From positions 1-64,000 of the forward strand of contig NZ_DASYHS010000207.1 in the NCBI RefSeq assembly GCF_035998295.1: DNA of 64,000 nt, in the 5' to 3' direction. Shown piece after piece: positions 24,719 through 34,935 of this stretch. Made by a program: the position numbers and the translations under genes. The notes beneath the pieces were generated by a model. The model did no database searches, was not told the origin of the DNA, and saw nothing but the letters and a program-made list of their open reading frames with translations. Source of the DNA: DASYHS01 sp035998295. GTDB taxonomy: Bacteria; Pseudomonadota; Alphaproteobacteria; Azospirillales; Azospirillaceae. The first letter of the stretch is position 1, and each line of letters begins with the position of its first letter.

Positions 24719-25705
24719 GTGACGCTCGTTCAACTGATCATCGGCTTTGCGCTCCTGATGGGCGGGGGCGAGGCGCTGGTGAAGGGCAGCGTCGCCGTCG
24801 CCCGCCGCCTCGGCATCTCGCCGCTGGTGATCGGGCTCACCCTCGTCGGCTTCGGCACGTCGATGCCGGAGCTGGTGGCGAGCGTCCAGGCCGCCCTGAT
24901 CGGCTCGCCCGGCATCGCCGTCGGCAACATCGTCGGCAGCAACATTGCAAACATCCTGCTGATCCTCGGCGTCTCAGCCGCCATCCTGCCGGTGGCGACG
25001 ACCCGCGAGGCGTTCCGCCGCGACGGCTCGGTGCTGGTCGGGGCCAGCGTGCTGCTCCTGGCCGTGGCCTTGTACGGCTTCCTCGACCGTCTGGTCGGCC
25101 TCGGCTTCCTCGCCCTGCTCGCCGCCTACGTCGTCTACACCTACGTCTCCGAGCGGCGCAGGGAGGACGCAGCGGCGCGGATGCACGCCGCCAGGGCGCA
25201 GGAGCGGCCGGACCTGCCGCCGCGCGGCCTCGGCCTGGGCTTCGGCCTGCTGCTCGCGGCGGGCGGCATCGCGGCCGTCGTCGTCGGCGCGGACCTGCTG
25301 GTCGGCGCGGCGCTGACGGTCGCGCGGGCGGCCGGCATCTCCGAGACGGTGATCGGCCTGACCCTGGTCGCCGTCGGCACCTCGCTGCCCGAGCTGGTCA
25401 CCTCGGTGATGGCGGCGCTGCGCAGGCACGGCGACGTCGCGTTCGGCAACGTCGTCGGCAGCAACATCTTCAACATCCTCGGCATCGCCGGGGTGACGGC
25501 CGTGGTGAGCCCGTTCGCCGTCCCGGCCGAGATCGTGCGCTTCGACGTCTGGGTGATGGTCGGGACCACCCTGCTGCTGGTGGTCTTCGCCGTCACGGGG
25601 TGGCGGGTCAGCCGCCGCGAGGCCGCCGTCTTCCTGGCCTTGTACGCCGCGTACCTCGCGGCCCAGCTCTCGCCCGGCGCCCGGACGCTGCTGGGGCTCG
25701 CCTAG
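24719..25705 (+). CDS. Calcium/sodium antiporter, CaCA superfamily (YrbG-like)
   Basis: This 328-residue inner-membrane protein has two inverted halves of about five helices each. Both repeat the alpha motif: LVGFGTSMPELVASVQAAL then NIVGSNIANILLILG, and LVAVGTSLPELVTSVMAAL then NVVGSNIFNILGIAG. The conserved GTS(M/L)PE and GSN carry ion ligands. A GTG start is used. It is the first gene of the insert between trpF and trpB, 14 bp from trpF, and may ride on that transcript. Confidence 0.9.
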   Translation: MTLVQLIIGFALLMGGGEALVKGSVAVARRLGISPLVIGLTLVGFGTSMPELVASVQAALIGSPGIAVGNIVGSNIANILLILGVSAAILPVATTREAFRRDGSVLVGASVLLLAVALYGFLDRLVGLGFLALLAAYVVYTYVSERRREDAAARMHAARAQERPDLPPRGLGLGFGLLLAAGGIAAVVVGADLLVGAALTVARAAGISETVIGLTLVAVGTSLPELVTSVMAALRRHGDVAFGNVVGSNIFNILGIAGVTAVVSPFAVPAEIVRFDVWVMVGTTLLLVVFAVTGWRVSRREAAVFLALYAAYLAAQLSPGARTLLGLA

Positions 25706-25733
25706 AAGGCGTCGCCCCGGGCAGCGGCCGGCG

Positions 25734-26225
25734 TCAGGCCCGCGCTCCCTGCGCCTTGATGTGCGCGACCATCTGATCGACCACGGTGCCCCAGCCCTCG
25801 AAGAACCCCATGTCCTCGTGGTTCTTCCGGGCTTCCTCGTCGCCATGTATCGCGATGGCCGTGTACTTCGTTCCAGCCCCGTTCCTGGCAAGCTCCAGCA
25901 CGGCGGTGAAGAAGGGCTTCGCGGCCGGGCGATATCCGGGCAGGAGCGCATCCGTGAAGATCAGCCGCTCGTTCGGCGTCACTTCCAGATAGCAGCCGGC
26001 GTTCGGGAACTCCTTGCCCTCGGGCGAGCGCATGACGGTGCTGAACACGCCTCCCGGACGCACGTCGAGTTCGCAGGCGGTGATGGTCCACGGCTTCGGC
26101 ACGAACCATTCGCGCAGGTGCTCGGGCGTCGTCCACGCCTTCCAGACGAGTTCGACCGGGACGTCGATCTCGCGCACCAGCACGAGGTCGAGTTTCGGGT
26201 CGATCTTGATCACGGGCGACGTCAT
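25734..26225 (-). CDS. SRPBCC/AHSA1-type (START-like) protein
   Basis: This 163-residue helix-grip protein has the AHSA1-type opening REIDVPVELVWKAWTTPEHL, then FVPKPWTITACELDVRPGG and NERLIFTDALLPG, and a C-terminal helix FFEGWGTVVDQMVAHIKAQ. Proteins of this type bind hydrophobic ligands in a deep cavity; the ligand is unknown. Its start overlaps the preceding ArsR-type gene by 4 bases, and ArsR-SRPBCC gene pairs are very common, so the regulator likely controls it. Confidence 0.85.
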   Translation of the reverse strand: MTSPVIKIDPKLDLVLVREIDVPVELVWKAWTTPEHLREWFVPKPWTITACELDVRPGGVFSTVMRSPEGKEFPNAGCYLEVTPNERLIFTDALLPGYRPAAKPFFTAVLELARNGAGTKYTAIAIHGDEEARKNHEDMGFFEGWGTVVDQMVAHIKAQGARA

Positions 26226-26599
26226 TCGGATTCCTCCTCCTTCATTTTCATGAGATAGCTGTCGAGCTGGTCGAGGCGGCGTTCCCACAGCTTGCGCTGT
26301 CGCCCGAGCCAGTCTTCCACCAGCTTGAGCGGCTCGGGTTCGAGCTCGTAGGTGCGCACGCGGCCGACCTTGCGCGAGCGCACCAGACCGCTTCGTTCGA
26401 GCATCCTCAGGTGCTCGACGAAGGACGGAAGGGCCATGTCGTAGGGCGCCGCCAGTTCGCTCACCGAAGCCGGCCGGGAACTGAGCCGTTCCAGGACATG
26501 TCGGCGCGTCGGATCGGACAGGGCGCGAAAGACGCCGTCTATCATGCCCGCCGTCGGGATCTGCCGTCCCTGCTCCTGGCTGCGGCCTGCCTGCGGCAT
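26222..26599 (-). CDS. ArsR-family transcriptional regulator
   Basis: The 125-residue winged-helix protein has FRALSDPTRRHVLERLSSRP, VSELAAPYDMALPSFVEHLR (recognition helix) and RSRKVGRVRTYELEPEPL (wing). No metal-binding Cys pair is visible, so it is a non-metal type. The ATG at 26599 follows GGAGGAG; the shorter MIDGVFRAL start lacks such a site. It likely represses itself and the SRPBCC gene through the inverted repeat at 26672-26687. Confidence 0.9.
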   Translation of the reverse strand: MPQAGRSQEQGRQIPTAGMIDGVFRALSDPTRRHVLERLSSRPASVSELAAPYDMALPSFVEHLRMLERSGLVRSRKVGRVRTYELEPEPLKLVEDWLGRQRKLWERRLDQLDSYLMKMKEEESE

Positions 26600-26671
26600 C
26601 GCTGCGTTCTCCTCCGGTTTCGCCCCCCGCGCTCCGGCTCTCCGTGGGGCGTTGATACATGGACCAGATAC

Positions 26672-26687
26672 TTAGGGCAATCCCTAA
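26672..26687. promoter_or_regulatory. Likely ArsR operator
   Basis: TTAGGGCAATCCCTAA is a perfect 6-bp inverted repeat with a 4-base centre, 73 bases upstream of the arsR-type gene in an otherwise AT-richer stretch (26651-26692). It is the only strong symmetrical element in the gap 26600-26851, which otherwise holds no gene. Confidence 0.55.
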
Positions 26688-26851
26688 ATATAACGACCCG
26701 GCAGGGAGCGGGGCATGCGTCGGGAGCATGCCGTGCGGGCCGTGGTCGGGATCGGATATGGGCGTGGCGGGATGGTCGAGAAGGCGGGAAGCCGGCGCGA
26801 CGGCGCGTCCGTCACGCCGGTCCCGCGCAGGCTTCCCTCGGCGGCGCGGGC

Positions 26852-27859
26852 CTAATCGCGTGCCGCCGGCTCCTCCGTGCTGCGCCGCTTGGCCGGGGAG
26901 CCGGGCACCCACCAGCGCGGCGCCTCGGCGGGGACGGCCCCTTCGGGCTCGCCCCGCGTCTTCAGCACCGAGATCAGCATCGAGCCGCCGATCAGCGCCG
27001 CGGTGACGCCGAGCGCCAGCGCCGTCGGCACCTTGTAGATGTCCATGATCAGCATCTTCGTGCCGATCGCGATCAGGACCAGGGACAGCCCGTATTTGAG
27101 GTAGTGGAAGCGGTGGATCACCGAGGCCAGACCGAAATACAGCGCCCGCAGGCCCAGGATCGCGAACACGTTGGAGGTCCAGACGATGAACGGGTCGGTC
27201 GTGACCGCGAACACGGCCGGGATCGAATCGACCGCGAAGACGAGGTCGGTGATCTCGATCAGGATCAGCACGAGGAACAGCGGCGTCATCATCCGCACGC
27301 CGTCGCGGACGACGAAGAAGCGCTCGCCTTCGTAGCCCTCCGTCATGCGGAAACGGGAACGGACCAGCCGGACGACGCGGTTGTTCTCCATGTCCGGCTC
27401 CTCGTCGACGGCCCGCAGCATCCGGATGCCGCTGAACACGAGGAAGGCGCCGAACAGGTACATGATCCAGTGGAACTCCTGGACCAGCGTGGTCCCGGCC
27501 AGGATCAGGATGCCGCGCATCACCACCGCGCCCAGGATGCCCCAGAACAGCACCCGGTGCTGGTGCTGCGGCGCGACGGAGAAATGCGAGAAGATCAGTA
27601 CGATGACGAAGATGTTGTCGATGCTGAGGCTGTATTCGATCAGGTAGCCGGTCAGGAACTCCAGCGCCTTGCCCGAACCTTCGAAGTAGAGGATCCCGGC
27701 GCAGAACATCATCGCGATGACGAAGTACGCGCCGCAGCGCGCGAGCGCCTCGCGGCCGGTGATGGTCTTCGCGCCCTTGGTGAGGACGCCGAGGTCGAAG
27801 GCCAGCAGAGCGGCGATAAGGGCCGCGAAGCCCAACCATGGCCAGATGGATGCGTCCAC
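26852..27859 (-). CDS. TerC/Alx-family membrane protein
   Basis: This 335-residue inner-membrane protein has about eight to nine hydrophobic segments and the TerC core: EYSLSIDNIFVIVLIFSHF and LIEITDLVFAVDSIPAVFAV. Acidic residues in these segments match metal-transport residues of the Alx/MntP-type manganese exporters. GTG start 27859 follows AGGAG. The 390 bases upstream could host a leader, but I could not recognise the manganese (yybP-ykoY) riboswitch often found before this family. Confidence 0.9.
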   Translation of the reverse strand: MDASIWPWLGFAALIAALLAFDLGVLTKGAKTITGREALARCGAYFVIAMMFCAGILYFEGSGKALEFLTGYLIEYSLSIDNIFVIVLIFSHFSVAPQHQHRVLFWGILGAVVMRGILILAGTTLVQEFHWIMYLFGAFLVFSGIRMLRAVDEEPDMENNRVVRLVRSRFRMTEGYEGERFFVVRDGVRMMTPLFLVLILIEITDLVFAVDSIPAVFAVTTDPFIVWTSNVFAILGLRALYFGLASVIHRFHYLKYGLSLVLIAIGTKMLIMDIYKVPTALALGVTAALIGGSMLISVLKTRGEPEGAVPAEAPRWWVPGSPAKRRSTEEPAARD

Positions 27860-28243
27860 GGGACGTCTCCTGATGAATCGCTTCGGAAAAGGGGGCGGCT
27901 CGGCGGCGAGGCCGTCAGTTCGGCGCCGGCGGCGGTATCGAGGTCGTTCCGGTCATCGTCTTGTCCAGCAAGGGGCGCGAACGCCCGCCCGATGCCGCTC
28001 TCGGCGCGGGGGCCGCGGGAAGCGTACCGGCTCTCACGGGAATGGTCGCGGGAGCGGCTTTCACGCGGCCGCCGTGACGGGCGGCTCAAGTGGAAAGTCC
28101 GACATCGCAGCGCCGGGCGACGCTGCCAGAGGGGCCCGGACCCGGCCCGTATGTAACTCGGGCGCGCCGCCGGTTCAAGCGCGCTCGCGCGCCGCCGGTT
28201 CAAGCGCTCCCGCCGGCTCGTGCCGGGCGTCCCCAGCCCGGTC
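27860..28243. other. Gene-free gap with a 21-bp direct repeat
   Basis: No convincing gene lies between terC and the trpB promoter. The only structure I see is a perfect 21-bp direct repeat with 25-base period: 28162-28182 and 28187-28207, containing GCCGCCGGTTCAAGCGC. It lies about 60 bp ahead of the trpB promoter. Confidence 0.6.
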
Positions 28244-28272
28244 TTGGAAAATCGGGACGCCGCCGTTATGGT
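28244..28272 (+). promoter_or_regulatory. Promoter of trpB-trpA-accD-folC
   Basis: TTGGAA (28244-28249), a 17-base spacer and TATGGT (28267-28272) form a reasonable sigma-70-type promoter, about 57 bases before the trpB start. It explains how trpBA can be expressed after separation from trpF. Confidence 0.5.
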
Positions 28273-28328
28273 GGCGCCTTGATCGGGGACGGGGTTCCTT
28301 CCGTTCCGCGCAAGTCGAGACTGGACCC

Positions 28329-29548
<1,220 letters not shown>

Positions 29549-29552
<4 letters not shown>

Positions 29553-30412
29553 GCACCGGAACCGTGGGCGCCGCCCGGATCGCGGCGCGCTTCGAGAAGC
29601 TGCGCGCCGAGGGGCGCGCCGGCCTCGTCGCCTTCATCACCGCGGGCGACCCCGACCACGACACCTGCCGCGCCCTGCTGGACGGCCTGCCCGCGGCGGG
29701 GGCCGACCTGATCGAGCTCGGCATGCCCTTCACCGACCCGATGGCCGACGGCCCGGCGATCCAGGCCGGCAGCCTGCGCGCGCTGAAGGCCGGCGCGCGC
29801 ATGACCCGGACGCTCGACCTCGTGCGCGGCCTGCGTGCGCGCGACGCCGAGACGCCGGTGATCCTGATGGGCTACTACAACCCCATCCACAGCTACGGCG
29901 TCGCCCGCTTCCTCGACGACGCGCGCGCCGCCGGCGTCGACGGCCTGATCGTCGTCGACCTGCCGCCGGAGGAGGACGCCGAGCTGTGCCTGCCGGCGCT
30001 GGAAGCCGGGCTCAGCTTCGTCCGCCTCGCGACGCCGACGACGGACGACGCGCGGCTTCCGGCCGTGCTCGCCAACACCAGCGGCTTCGTCTACTACGTC
30101 TCGATCACCGGGATCACCGGCACCGCGTCCGCGTCCGACGCGGCCGTCGCGGACGCCGTCGCCCGGCTGCGCCGCCACACCCCGCTGCCGGTCGCGGTCG
30201 GCTTCGGCATCTCGACGCCCGAGCGCGCGGCGGCCGTCGCCCGCGTCGCCGACGCGGCGGTCGTCGGCTCGGCGATCGTGAACCGCGTCGCCGCCGGCCT
30301 CGACGCCGAGGGCAGGGCGAAGCCCGGCCTCGTCGGGGAGACGCTGGCCTTCGTCCGGCAGCTCGCCGACGCCGTCCGCACCGCGCGTCATCATCAGGAA
30401 GCCGCATCATGA
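29549..30412 (+). CDS. trpA: Tryptophan synthase alpha subunit
   Basis: This subunit releases indole from indole-glycerol phosphate and channels it to TrpB. The 287-residue barrel has ELGMPFTDPMADGPAIQ (catalytic Glu and Asp), LMGYYNPIHSYG, VDLPPEE, YYVSITGITG and VGFGIS. GTG start overlaps trpB; its stop overlaps accD by ATGA, the conserved alphaproteobacterial arrangement. Confidence 0.97.
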
Positions 30413-31383
30413 ACTGGCTGACCAACTTCGTCCGTCCGAAGATCCGCGCGCTTGTCTCCAAGAAGGAAGTGCCGGACAATCTGTGGCTGAAATGCGGGAA
30501 CTGCGAGGCGATGATCTTCCATCGCGACCTCGAGGAGAACCTGCACGTCTGCCAACATTGCGGCTTCCACATGCGCATCGACCCGGTGCGCCGCCTGAAG
30601 ATGCTGTTCGACGAGGGCGAGTACCAGGCGATCGAGCTGCCGAAGGTGGCGCCCGACCCGCTGCGCTTTCGCGACCAGAAGCGCTACACCGACCGCCTGA
30701 AGGAGGCGCAGGCCAAGACCGGCCGTTCCGACGCCCTCATCGTCGCGCACGGGCGCATGGGCGACATGCCGGTCGTCGTCGCCGCCTTCGACTTCACCTT
30801 CATGGGCGGCTCGATGGGCATCGCCGTCGGCGAGGGGCTGGTCGCCGCCGCGCGTCTCGCCGTGCTGCAGGACGCGCCGCTGATCGTCGTCCCGGCCTCG
30901 GGCGGCGCGCGCATGCAGGAGGGCATCCTGTCCCTGATGCAGATGCCGCGCAGCGTGATCGCGGCCGAGATGGTGAAGGAGGCGGGGCTGCCCTACGTCG
31001 TCGTCCTGACCGACCCGACGACCGGCGGCGTCACCGCCAGCTTCGCGATGCTGGGAGACGTCCACATCGCGGAGAAGGGGGCGCAGATCGGCTTCGCCGG
31101 GGCCCGCGTCATCGAGGACACGATCCGCGAGACCCTGCCCGAAGGCTTCCAGCGTGCCGAGTACCTGCTCGCCCACGGCATGGTCGACATGGTCGTGCAC
31201 CGCAAGGAGCTGCGCCCGACGCTGATCCGGCTGCTCGACCTGCTGCGCCGGCCGCACCCGACGGCCGAGGTCCTGACCCTGCCGACCGCCGAGGCGGCCG
31301 GGGAGGAGCGGACGCTGCCGCCGGCGTCTCAGGGAGCGGCCCAGGAGGCGGTGAAGAGTGACACCGCCGAGACCGAGCGCTGA
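30409..31383 (+). CDS. accD: Acetyl-CoA carboxylase carboxyltransferase beta subunit
   Basis: With AccA it transfers the carboxyl group from biotin to acetyl-CoA for fatty-acid synthesis. The 324-residue protein has the N-terminal zinc ribbon (CGNC and CQHC) and the crotonase-like core MGGSMGIAVGEG, ASGGARMQEG, TDPTTGGVTASFAMLGD and GFAGARVIEDTI. The ~40-residue tail after the conserved domain is low-complexity. The start of folC overlaps its last 26 bases. Confidence 0.97.
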   Translation: MNWLTNFVRPKIRALVSKKEVPDNLWLKCGNCEAMIFHRDLEENLHVCQHCGFHMRIDPVRRLKMLFDEGEYQAIELPKVAPDPLRFRDQKRYTDRLKEAQAKTGRSDALIVAHGRMGDMPVVVAAFDFTFMGGSMGIAVGEGLVAAARLAVLQDAPLIVVPASGGARMQEGILSLMQMPRSVIAAEMVKEAGLPYVVVLTDPTTGGVTASFAMLGDVHIAEKGAQIGFAGARVIEDTIRETLPEGFQRAEYLLAHGMVDMVVHRKELRPTLIRLLDLLRRPHPTAEVLTLPTAEAAGEERTLPPASQGAAQEAVKSDTAETER

Positions 31384-32674
31384 GCGCGTAGAGGCCGCCC
31401 TCGCGCGCCTCAAACGGCTCCACCCCTCCGTCATCGACCTGACGCTGGAGCGCGTCCACCGGCTGCTGGCGCGTCTCGGCCATCCCGAGCGCGCGCTGGC
31501 GCCGGTCGCGCACGTCGCCGGCACCAACGGCAAGGGCTCGACCGTCGCGTTCCTGCGCGCCTTCCTGGAGGCTGCGGGGCTGCGGGTCCATGTCTACACC
31601 TCGCCCCATCTCGTCCGCTTCAACGAGCGCATCCGGATCGCCGGCCGCATCGTCGGCGACGACGCGCTCGCCTCCCTGCTGGAGGAGTGCGAGACGGTCA
31701 ATGCCGGCGAGCCGATCACCTTCTTCGAGATCACGACCTGCGCCGCCTTCCTCGCCTTCGCGCGCGAGCCGGCGGACATCGTGCTGCTGGAGACCGGGCT
31801 CGGCGGCCGGCTGGACGCGACCAACGTCGTGGCGCGGCCGGCCGTCACCGCGATCACGCCGGTCTCGATGGACCACATGGACTATCTCGGCAGCACCCTC
31901 GATGAGATCGCGGCCGAGAAGGCCGGCATCCTGAAGCCCGGCGTGCCCTGCGTCCTGGCGCCCCAGGCGGCCGCGGCCGAGGCGGTCGTGATGGCGCGCG
32001 CCGCCGCCCTCGGGACCCCGCTGGACCGCTGCGGCGCCGACTGGCGCGTCGAGCTGCGCCGCAACGGCTTCGCGCTCGGGGACGGGGAGGGGACGCGCGC
32101 CTTCCCGATGCCCGCACTCGCCGGGCCCCACCAGCCCGTCAACGCCGCGGTCGCGATCCGCTGCCTCGCCCATCTGCCGGTCGCCGTGGACGAGGCGGCC
32201 GTCGTCCGCGGCCTCGCCGCGGTCGACTGGCCCGGCCGCCTGCAGCATCTCGCCTCCGGCCCGCTCGCGGCCCTGCTGCCGGAGGGCTGGCAGCTCTGGG
32301 CCGATGCCGGCCACAATCCCGACGCGGCCGGGCTGCTGGCCCGCACGCTCGGCCAGTGGCGGGACGGGCCGCCCTGGCGGCTGGTCGTCGGCATGCTGGC
32401 CGACCGCGAGCCGCGCGACTTCCTGGCGCCGCTGGCCGCCCATGTGAGCGACGTCGCCGCCGTCCCGGTGCCAGGCGAGCCGCGCTCGCGCCCGCCGGCC
32501 GGCTGCGCCGCCGCGGCCCGGGACCTCGGCCTGCCCGCGGTCGAGGCGCCGGGCGTCGCCGAGGCGCTCCGCTCCCTCGTCCTGTCGTCCCCGGCACCGG
32601 CCCGCATCCTGGTGACGGGCTCGCTGGCGCTGGTCGGCACGGTGTTGCGCGACAGCGGCGCCGTGATCTCGTGA
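31358..32674 (+). CDS. folC: Folylpolyglutamate / dihydrofolate synthase
   Basis: This Mur-ligase-family enzyme adds glutamate to folates and makes dihydrofolate. The 438-residue protein has the P-loop AGTNGKGSTVAFL, the omega-loop TSPHLVRFNERI, ETGLGGRLDATNVV, MDHMDYLG and a C-terminal domain with WADAGHNPDAAG. GTG start overlaps accD. Its stop overlaps the next gene by GTGA. Confidence 0.95.
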   Translation: MTPPRPSAERVEAALARLKRLHPSVIDLTLERVHRLLARLGHPERALAPVAHVAGTNGKGSTVAFLRAFLEAAGLRVHVYTSPHLVRFNERIRIAGRIVGDDALASLLEECETVNAGEPITFFEITTCAAFLAFAREPADIVLLETGLGGRLDATNVVARPAVTAITPVSMDHMDYLGSTLDEIAAEKAGILKPGVPCVLAPQAAAAEAVVMARAAALGTPLDRCGADWRVELRRNGFALGDGEGTRAFPMPALAGPHQPVNAAVAIRCLAHLPVAVDEAAVVRGLAAVDWPGRLQHLASGPLAALLPEGWQLWADAGHNPDAAGLLARTLGQWRDGPPWRLVVGMLADREPRDFLAPLAAHVSDVAAVPVPGEPRSRPPAGCAAAARDLGLPAVEAPGVAEALRSLVLSSPAPARILVTGSLALVGTVLRDSGAVIS

Positions 32675-33921
32675 GCGGCCTCGCGGACGGGGGCCCGGCT
32701 GCCTACCAGGAGGTGCTCGACGACCTGTTCCGCACCTTCCTCGCGGCCAAGCCCCTGCTGCGCGGCCGCCGCGACGCGGAGATCCGCGAGCCCCGGCTGC
32801 TGGTCGGCCTCGCGGACCGGTTCGGCCTCCTGCCGCCGCCGGAACGCACGATCCGGGTCACCGGCAGCAAGGGCAAGGGCTCGGTCGCCCGTTTCGCCGC
32901 CGCGATGATCGGCGCGGCGCGGCCGGGCGAACCGGTCGGGCTGCTGACCTCGCCGGAGGAGATCGACCATGTCGACCGCATCCGCGTCGACGGCGCGCCG
33001 ATCCCGCGCGCCGACCTCGTGCGCCTCCATGCCTGGCTGAAGCCGGAACTCGCGGCGCTGGAGGCCGGCCTCGCCCCGGGGCGCTACCTGTCGCCCTCGG
33101 GGCAGTTCCTGCTGCTGGCGCTCGCCTGGTTCCGCGAGCGGGGCGTGCGCCACGTCGTGCTCGAGGGCGGGCGCGGCATGCTGCACGACGAGGTCGGCTG
33201 GGTCGCCTCGAAGGTCGGGGTCGTCACGACCATCCTGCGCGAGCATGTCGAGCATCTCGGCCCCACCCTCGACGACGTCGCGCGCGAGAAGCTGCACGTC
33301 GCGGCGCTGTCGGAGGTGACGGTGCTCGGCCCCGGCTGCGCGCGCTGGGTCGGCTCGCTGGCGCCGGCAGACGCCGTGCTCGTCCCGGCGCCGCCCCCAT
33401 CGGCGGCGGCGCCGGGCTGGATCGCTCTCGACCGCGCGCTTGCCGCTACGGCGGTGGAGGCTTGTCTCGGTCCCGGTACGATCGTTCCGGCGGCGCTGCC
33501 CCTGCCCAACGTGCCGTCCTTCGGCCGGCTCGAGGCGGCCGGACGCCCGCTGTGGTACGAGGGGCTGATCGCGGCGGACAGCTTCGACGCGGCGTTCTGG
33601 GGCCCGGTGCTGGCGCGCGGGCCGGCGCTGGTGCTGGCGTCGCTGACCGACGACAAGGACGTGGACGGCGTCGACGCCGCCTTCGCGCGGCTCGGCGCGC
33701 CGCCGCTGCACGTCGTGCTCGCCGGCGAGCGCGGCTTCCTCGCCTATGGGCGCGCCCGCGCCGCGTTCGGCGGGCGCGTGGCCGGCCCGGTCGGCTACGA
33801 CGACGGGCCGGCGCTGCGCGGCCTGGTCGCCGGGCTCCTGCGCGAGCACCGGGCGGAGCTGGCCGTCGCCGTCGGCACGCAGACCTTCCTGCGCCTGCTC
33901 AAGCAAGCGTTCGTTTCCTGA
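32671..33921 (+). CDS. Second Mur-ligase-family protein, FolC paralogue of unknown substrate
   Basis: This 416-residue protein is translationally coupled to folC (GTGA overlap). It has a P-loop TGSKGKGSVARF, where FolC reads GTNGKGST, a TSPEEIDHVDRIRVDG segment in place of the omega-loop, EGGRGMLHDEVG in place of ETGLGGRLDATN, and ILREHVEHLGPTLDDVAREK in place of the MDHMDYLG region. A C-terminal domain with LVLASLTDDKDVDGVD follows. The ATP site is intact but the residues that contact folate are changed, so it probably ligates an amino acid to another substrate. I know no named function for this tandem copy. Confidence 0.75.
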   Translation: MSGLADGGPAAYQEVLDDLFRTFLAAKPLLRGRRDAEIREPRLLVGLADRFGLLPPPERTIRVTGSKGKGSVARFAAAMIGAARPGEPVGLLTSPEEIDHVDRIRVDGAPIPRADLVRLHAWLKPELAALEAGLAPGRYLSPSGQFLLLALAWFRERGVRHVVLEGGRGMLHDEVGWVASKVGVVTTILREHVEHLGPTLDDVAREKLHVAALSEVTVLGPGCARWVGSLAPADAVLVPAPPPSAAAPGWIALDRALAATAVEACLGPGTIVPAALPLPNVPSFGRLEAAGRPLWYEGLIAADSFDAAFWGPVLARGPALVLASLTDDKDVDGVDAAFARLGAPPLHVVLAGERGFLAYGRARAAFGGRVAGPVGYDDGPALRGLVAGLLREHRAELAVAVGTQTFLRLLKQAFVS

Positions 33922-34020
33922 CCGGAACGTCCTGGCGCATGGGCCGGCATACGGGCGGGGCACGGCTGACCCGCGAAATGGTTCGGGCTTCGGCGGCGGG
34001 CTTTGAGCGATAGTCGCGCC

Positions 34021-34935
34021 ATGACCAGCATGACCACCGCCGCCCGCCCCGGAGTCCAGGCCGGACTTCCGAGCAGAGGCATCGCGTTGATTCTCGGCGC
34101 GGTGATCCTGTTCGTCGTGATGGACTCGCTCGGCAAGTATCTCGGGGCCCGGTATCCGATCTGGCAGGTGGTATGGGCGCGCTACGCCTTCCACATGCTG
34201 CTGATGGTGCCGCTGCTGGCGAGCGGGCGGGTGATCATGCGCCCGGCGCGGCCGGGGCTGCAGCTGTTCCGCTCGCTGATGCTGGTCTCGGTGACGTCCC
34301 TGTTCTACACGGCGCTGCAGTTCATGCCGCTGCCGGTGGCGAGCTCGATCGGCTTCCTGGCGCCGCTGCTGATGACGGCGCTGTCGATGCCGCTGCTGGG
34401 CGAGCGGGTCGGCCCGCGCCGCTGGGCCGCCGTCGTCGTCGGCTTCGCCGGCGTGCTGATCGTGATCCGACCGGGGCCGGACATGCATCCGGCGATGCTG
34501 CTGCCGCTGCTGATGGCGGTCTGCTATGCGCTGTACCAGATCTCGACCCGGGTGCTGAGCCGGAGCGACAACTCCCTGACCACGCTGTTCTGGACCGCGA
34601 TCGGCGGGCTCGTGATTTCCAGCGCGATGCTGCCGTTCGGCAACTGGAAGACGCCGGACGCCGAGGGCTGGGTGATGCTGGTCTCGCTGGGCGTGATCGG
34701 CTGCGTGTCGCACATGATGCTGATCCGCGCCTACGCGCACGCGCCGGCCGCGGTGCTGGCGCCGTTCACCTACACGCAGCTCGTCTGGGCGTTCCCGGCG
34801 GGCTGGATCGTGTTCGGCGACGTCCCCGACGCATGGTCGCTGGTCGGCGGCGCCGTGATCGTCGCAAGCGGGCTGTATGTCTGGCACCGGGAGCGGGTGC
34901 GCGCGCGGGCCGCGCGCGAAGCAGCGGCGGTCTGA
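34021..34935 (+). CDS. EamA/DMT-family transporter
   Basis: This ~304-residue inner-membrane protein has ten hydrophobic segments in two EamA halves. The first half opens LILGAVILFVVMDSLGKYLG and the second contains QISTRVLSRSDNSLTTLFW. WARYAFHMLLMVPLLASG and FTYTQLVWAFPAGWIVFGD are typical of the drug/metabolite transporter superfamily. Several starts are possible (TTG 34003, ATG 34021, ATG 34030) with no strong ribosome site. Substrate unknown. Confidence 0.8.
   Translation: MTSMTTAARPGVQAGLPSRGIALILGAVILFVVMDSLGKYLGARYPIWQVVWARYAFHMLLMVPLLASGRVIMRPARPGLQLFRSLMLVSVTSLFYTALQFMPLPVASSIGFLAPLLMTALSMPLLGERVGPRRWAAVVVGFAGVLIVIRPGPDMHPAMLLPLLMAVCYALYQISTRVLSRSDNSLTTLFWTAIGGLVISSAMLPFGNWKTPDAEGWVMLVSLGVIGCVSHMMLIRAYAHAPAAVLAPFTYTQLVWAFPAGWIVFGDVPDAWSLVGGAVIVASGLYVWHRERVRARAAREAAAV

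Noticed and set aside
27860..28090. Manganese (yybP-ykoY) riboswitch before the TerC gene
   Set aside because: The conserved loop sequences could not be found on the minus strand upstream of the gene.
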